Positions 44,944 through 45,459 of a stretch of DNA of 45,459 bases are shown in pieces; the stretch's first letter is position 1, and the number at the start of each line of letters is the position of its first letter. Position numbers and translations under genes: made by a program. The stretch lies in NCBI GenBank assembly GCA_021784785.1, contig JAJYHJ010000176.1, positions 1-45,459 on the forward strand. The letters are read 5' to 3'. Source of the stretch: Actinomycetes bacterium. Its GTDB lineage: Bacteria > Actinomycetota > Acidimicrobiia > Acidimicrobiales > Acidimicrobiaceae. A model generated the notes under the pieces. It saw only the letters and a program-made list of their open reading frames with translations, was not told the origin of the DNA and made no database searches.

Positions 44944-45459
44944 TCAAAACCCTGCGCTCTGAGCGTTTAACGACCATATGCCCGCGCTTATCGAGCCACC
45001 TACCGATGGAGGAACGCTACATGAAGTTGGAACAGTGGCCGAACTTGCCTCGTCCGCATAGAAGTAGTTTCCCATAGAACCACCGATCGCCACAGATTCA
45101 ACCCCATAGACCGAGCCGCCGCTTGAGTACTCAAAAGCGCAAAACGCCTGGGCCGACTGACCGCTAGCTGCGGCCAGGACCACATATATCGGGTTAGTCA
45201 CAGCTGAAGAGGTAGGTGCCGTCGCGCTGAGCAGCGGTGCAAACTCAGGGTCTGACTCCCCTAAGGTCCCAGGACCTGATCCAGCTCCGGCATATGCACC
45301 GTGCGAGTCATAAAAAGCGATCTCGGCAGTTAGAACGGCCTTTAGATTGCTCTGAGCAGACCGATCCTGCGCTGACTTCTGTGCACCTAGGAAGGTTGGA
45401 ATGGCAATAGCCATCAAGATTCCGATTATGAGCACGACCACCATAAGCTCAATAAGGGT
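44944..45459 (-). CDS. Type IV prepilin / pseudopilin (5' end beyond the window)
   Basis: The visible part reads TLIELMVVVLIIGILMAIAI, the class III signal helix with Glu5, followed by PTFLGAQKSAQDRSAQSNLK. The gene continues past the right edge: the frame is open to base 45459, and the leader peptide with its Gly cleavage site lies outside. The globular part is Ser/Gly/Ala-rich, with two Cys (AFCAFEY and VPTSCSVPP) likely to form the C-terminal disulfide loop typical of major pilins. It is directly upstream of pilD. Confidence 0.9.
   Translation of the reverse strand, partial: TLIELMVVVLIIGILMAIAIPTFLGAQKSAQDRSAQSNLKAVLTAEIAFYDSHGAYAGAGSGPGTLGESDPEFAPLLSATAPTSSAVTNPIYVVLAAASGQSAQAFCAFEYSSGGSVYGVESVAIGGSMGNYFYADEASSATVPTSCSVPPSVGGSISAGIWSLNAQSAGF

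Noticed and set aside
1-45459. CRISPR arrays, rRNA or tRNA genes, prophage
   Set aside because: I saw no regularly spaced repeats, cloverleaf sequences, rRNA-like stretches or phage structural genes.

Overview
The window looks like chromosomal DNA of an actinobacterium, most plausibly an acidophilic member of the class Acidimicrobiia. The main support is the gene order pyrR-pyrB-pyrC-carA-carB-pyrD-pyrF-mihF-gmk-rpoZ-coaBC-metK-priA, with the actinobacterial integration host factor (mIHF) and a PriA lacking its ATPase motifs. Base composition is moderate, not the very high GC of most actinobacteria. TTG and GTG starts are common. The genus is inference only.

Layout. (1) 1-433: no gene seen. 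(2) 434-7176, minus strand: a five-gene cell-surface operon (TTG-started wall or surface protein with an LPxxx/hydrophobic/RRR tail, beta-rich lipoprotein, two large polytopic membrane proteins of the GT87-like and DUF2079-like types, and a sortase). (3) 7420-8466: MscS-type channel. (4) 8556-23143, minus strand: housekeeping block with priA, metK, coaBC, rpoZ, gmk, mihF and the complete de novo pyrimidine operon. It is headed by pyrR, whose leader carries a textbook PyrR-binding loop just upstream of the ribosome-binding site. (5) 23257-24786, plus strand: LytR-CpsA-Psr wall-polymer ligase whose reading frame depends on a 19-bp tandem duplication. (6) 24836-26148: a tnpB-only IS200/IS605-type element with an amber codon in tnpB. 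(7) 26149-28361: low-density region with an isochorismatase-type hydrolase, one unknown ORF, strong inverted repeats and no other convincing gene. (8) 28500-34838, minus strand: terminal-oxidase operon ctaB-tlpA-unknown-cupredoxin-coxB-coxA-coxC-small membrane protein, closed by a strong intrinsic terminator. (9) 35005-37217, plus strand: M24 peptidase, efp, nusB. (10) 37286-41221, minus strand: membrane-anchored unknown, then aroQ, aroB, aroK, aroC (listed from low to high coordinate). (11) 41290-45459, minus strand: type IV pilus genes (unknown membrane protein, pilO, a pilM-pilN fusion, prepilin peptidase and a prepilin cut by the window edge).

How they work together. The pyr genes make UMP and are probably controlled translationally by PyrR. 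The cox operon supplies heme O synthesis, a thiol-disulfide protein of the type used in cytochrome and CuA maturation, the oxidase subunits, an extra CuA-like cupredoxin with an altered metal site, and a previously unlisted 42-51 residue membrane protein. CoxA keeps every metal ligand and the active-site Tyr, but lacks both the D-channel aspartate and the K-channel lysine. The surface operon (sortase, its putative substrate, and two polytopic enzymes of glycan-transfer type) and the modified oxidase are the two parts most likely to hold undescribed biology.
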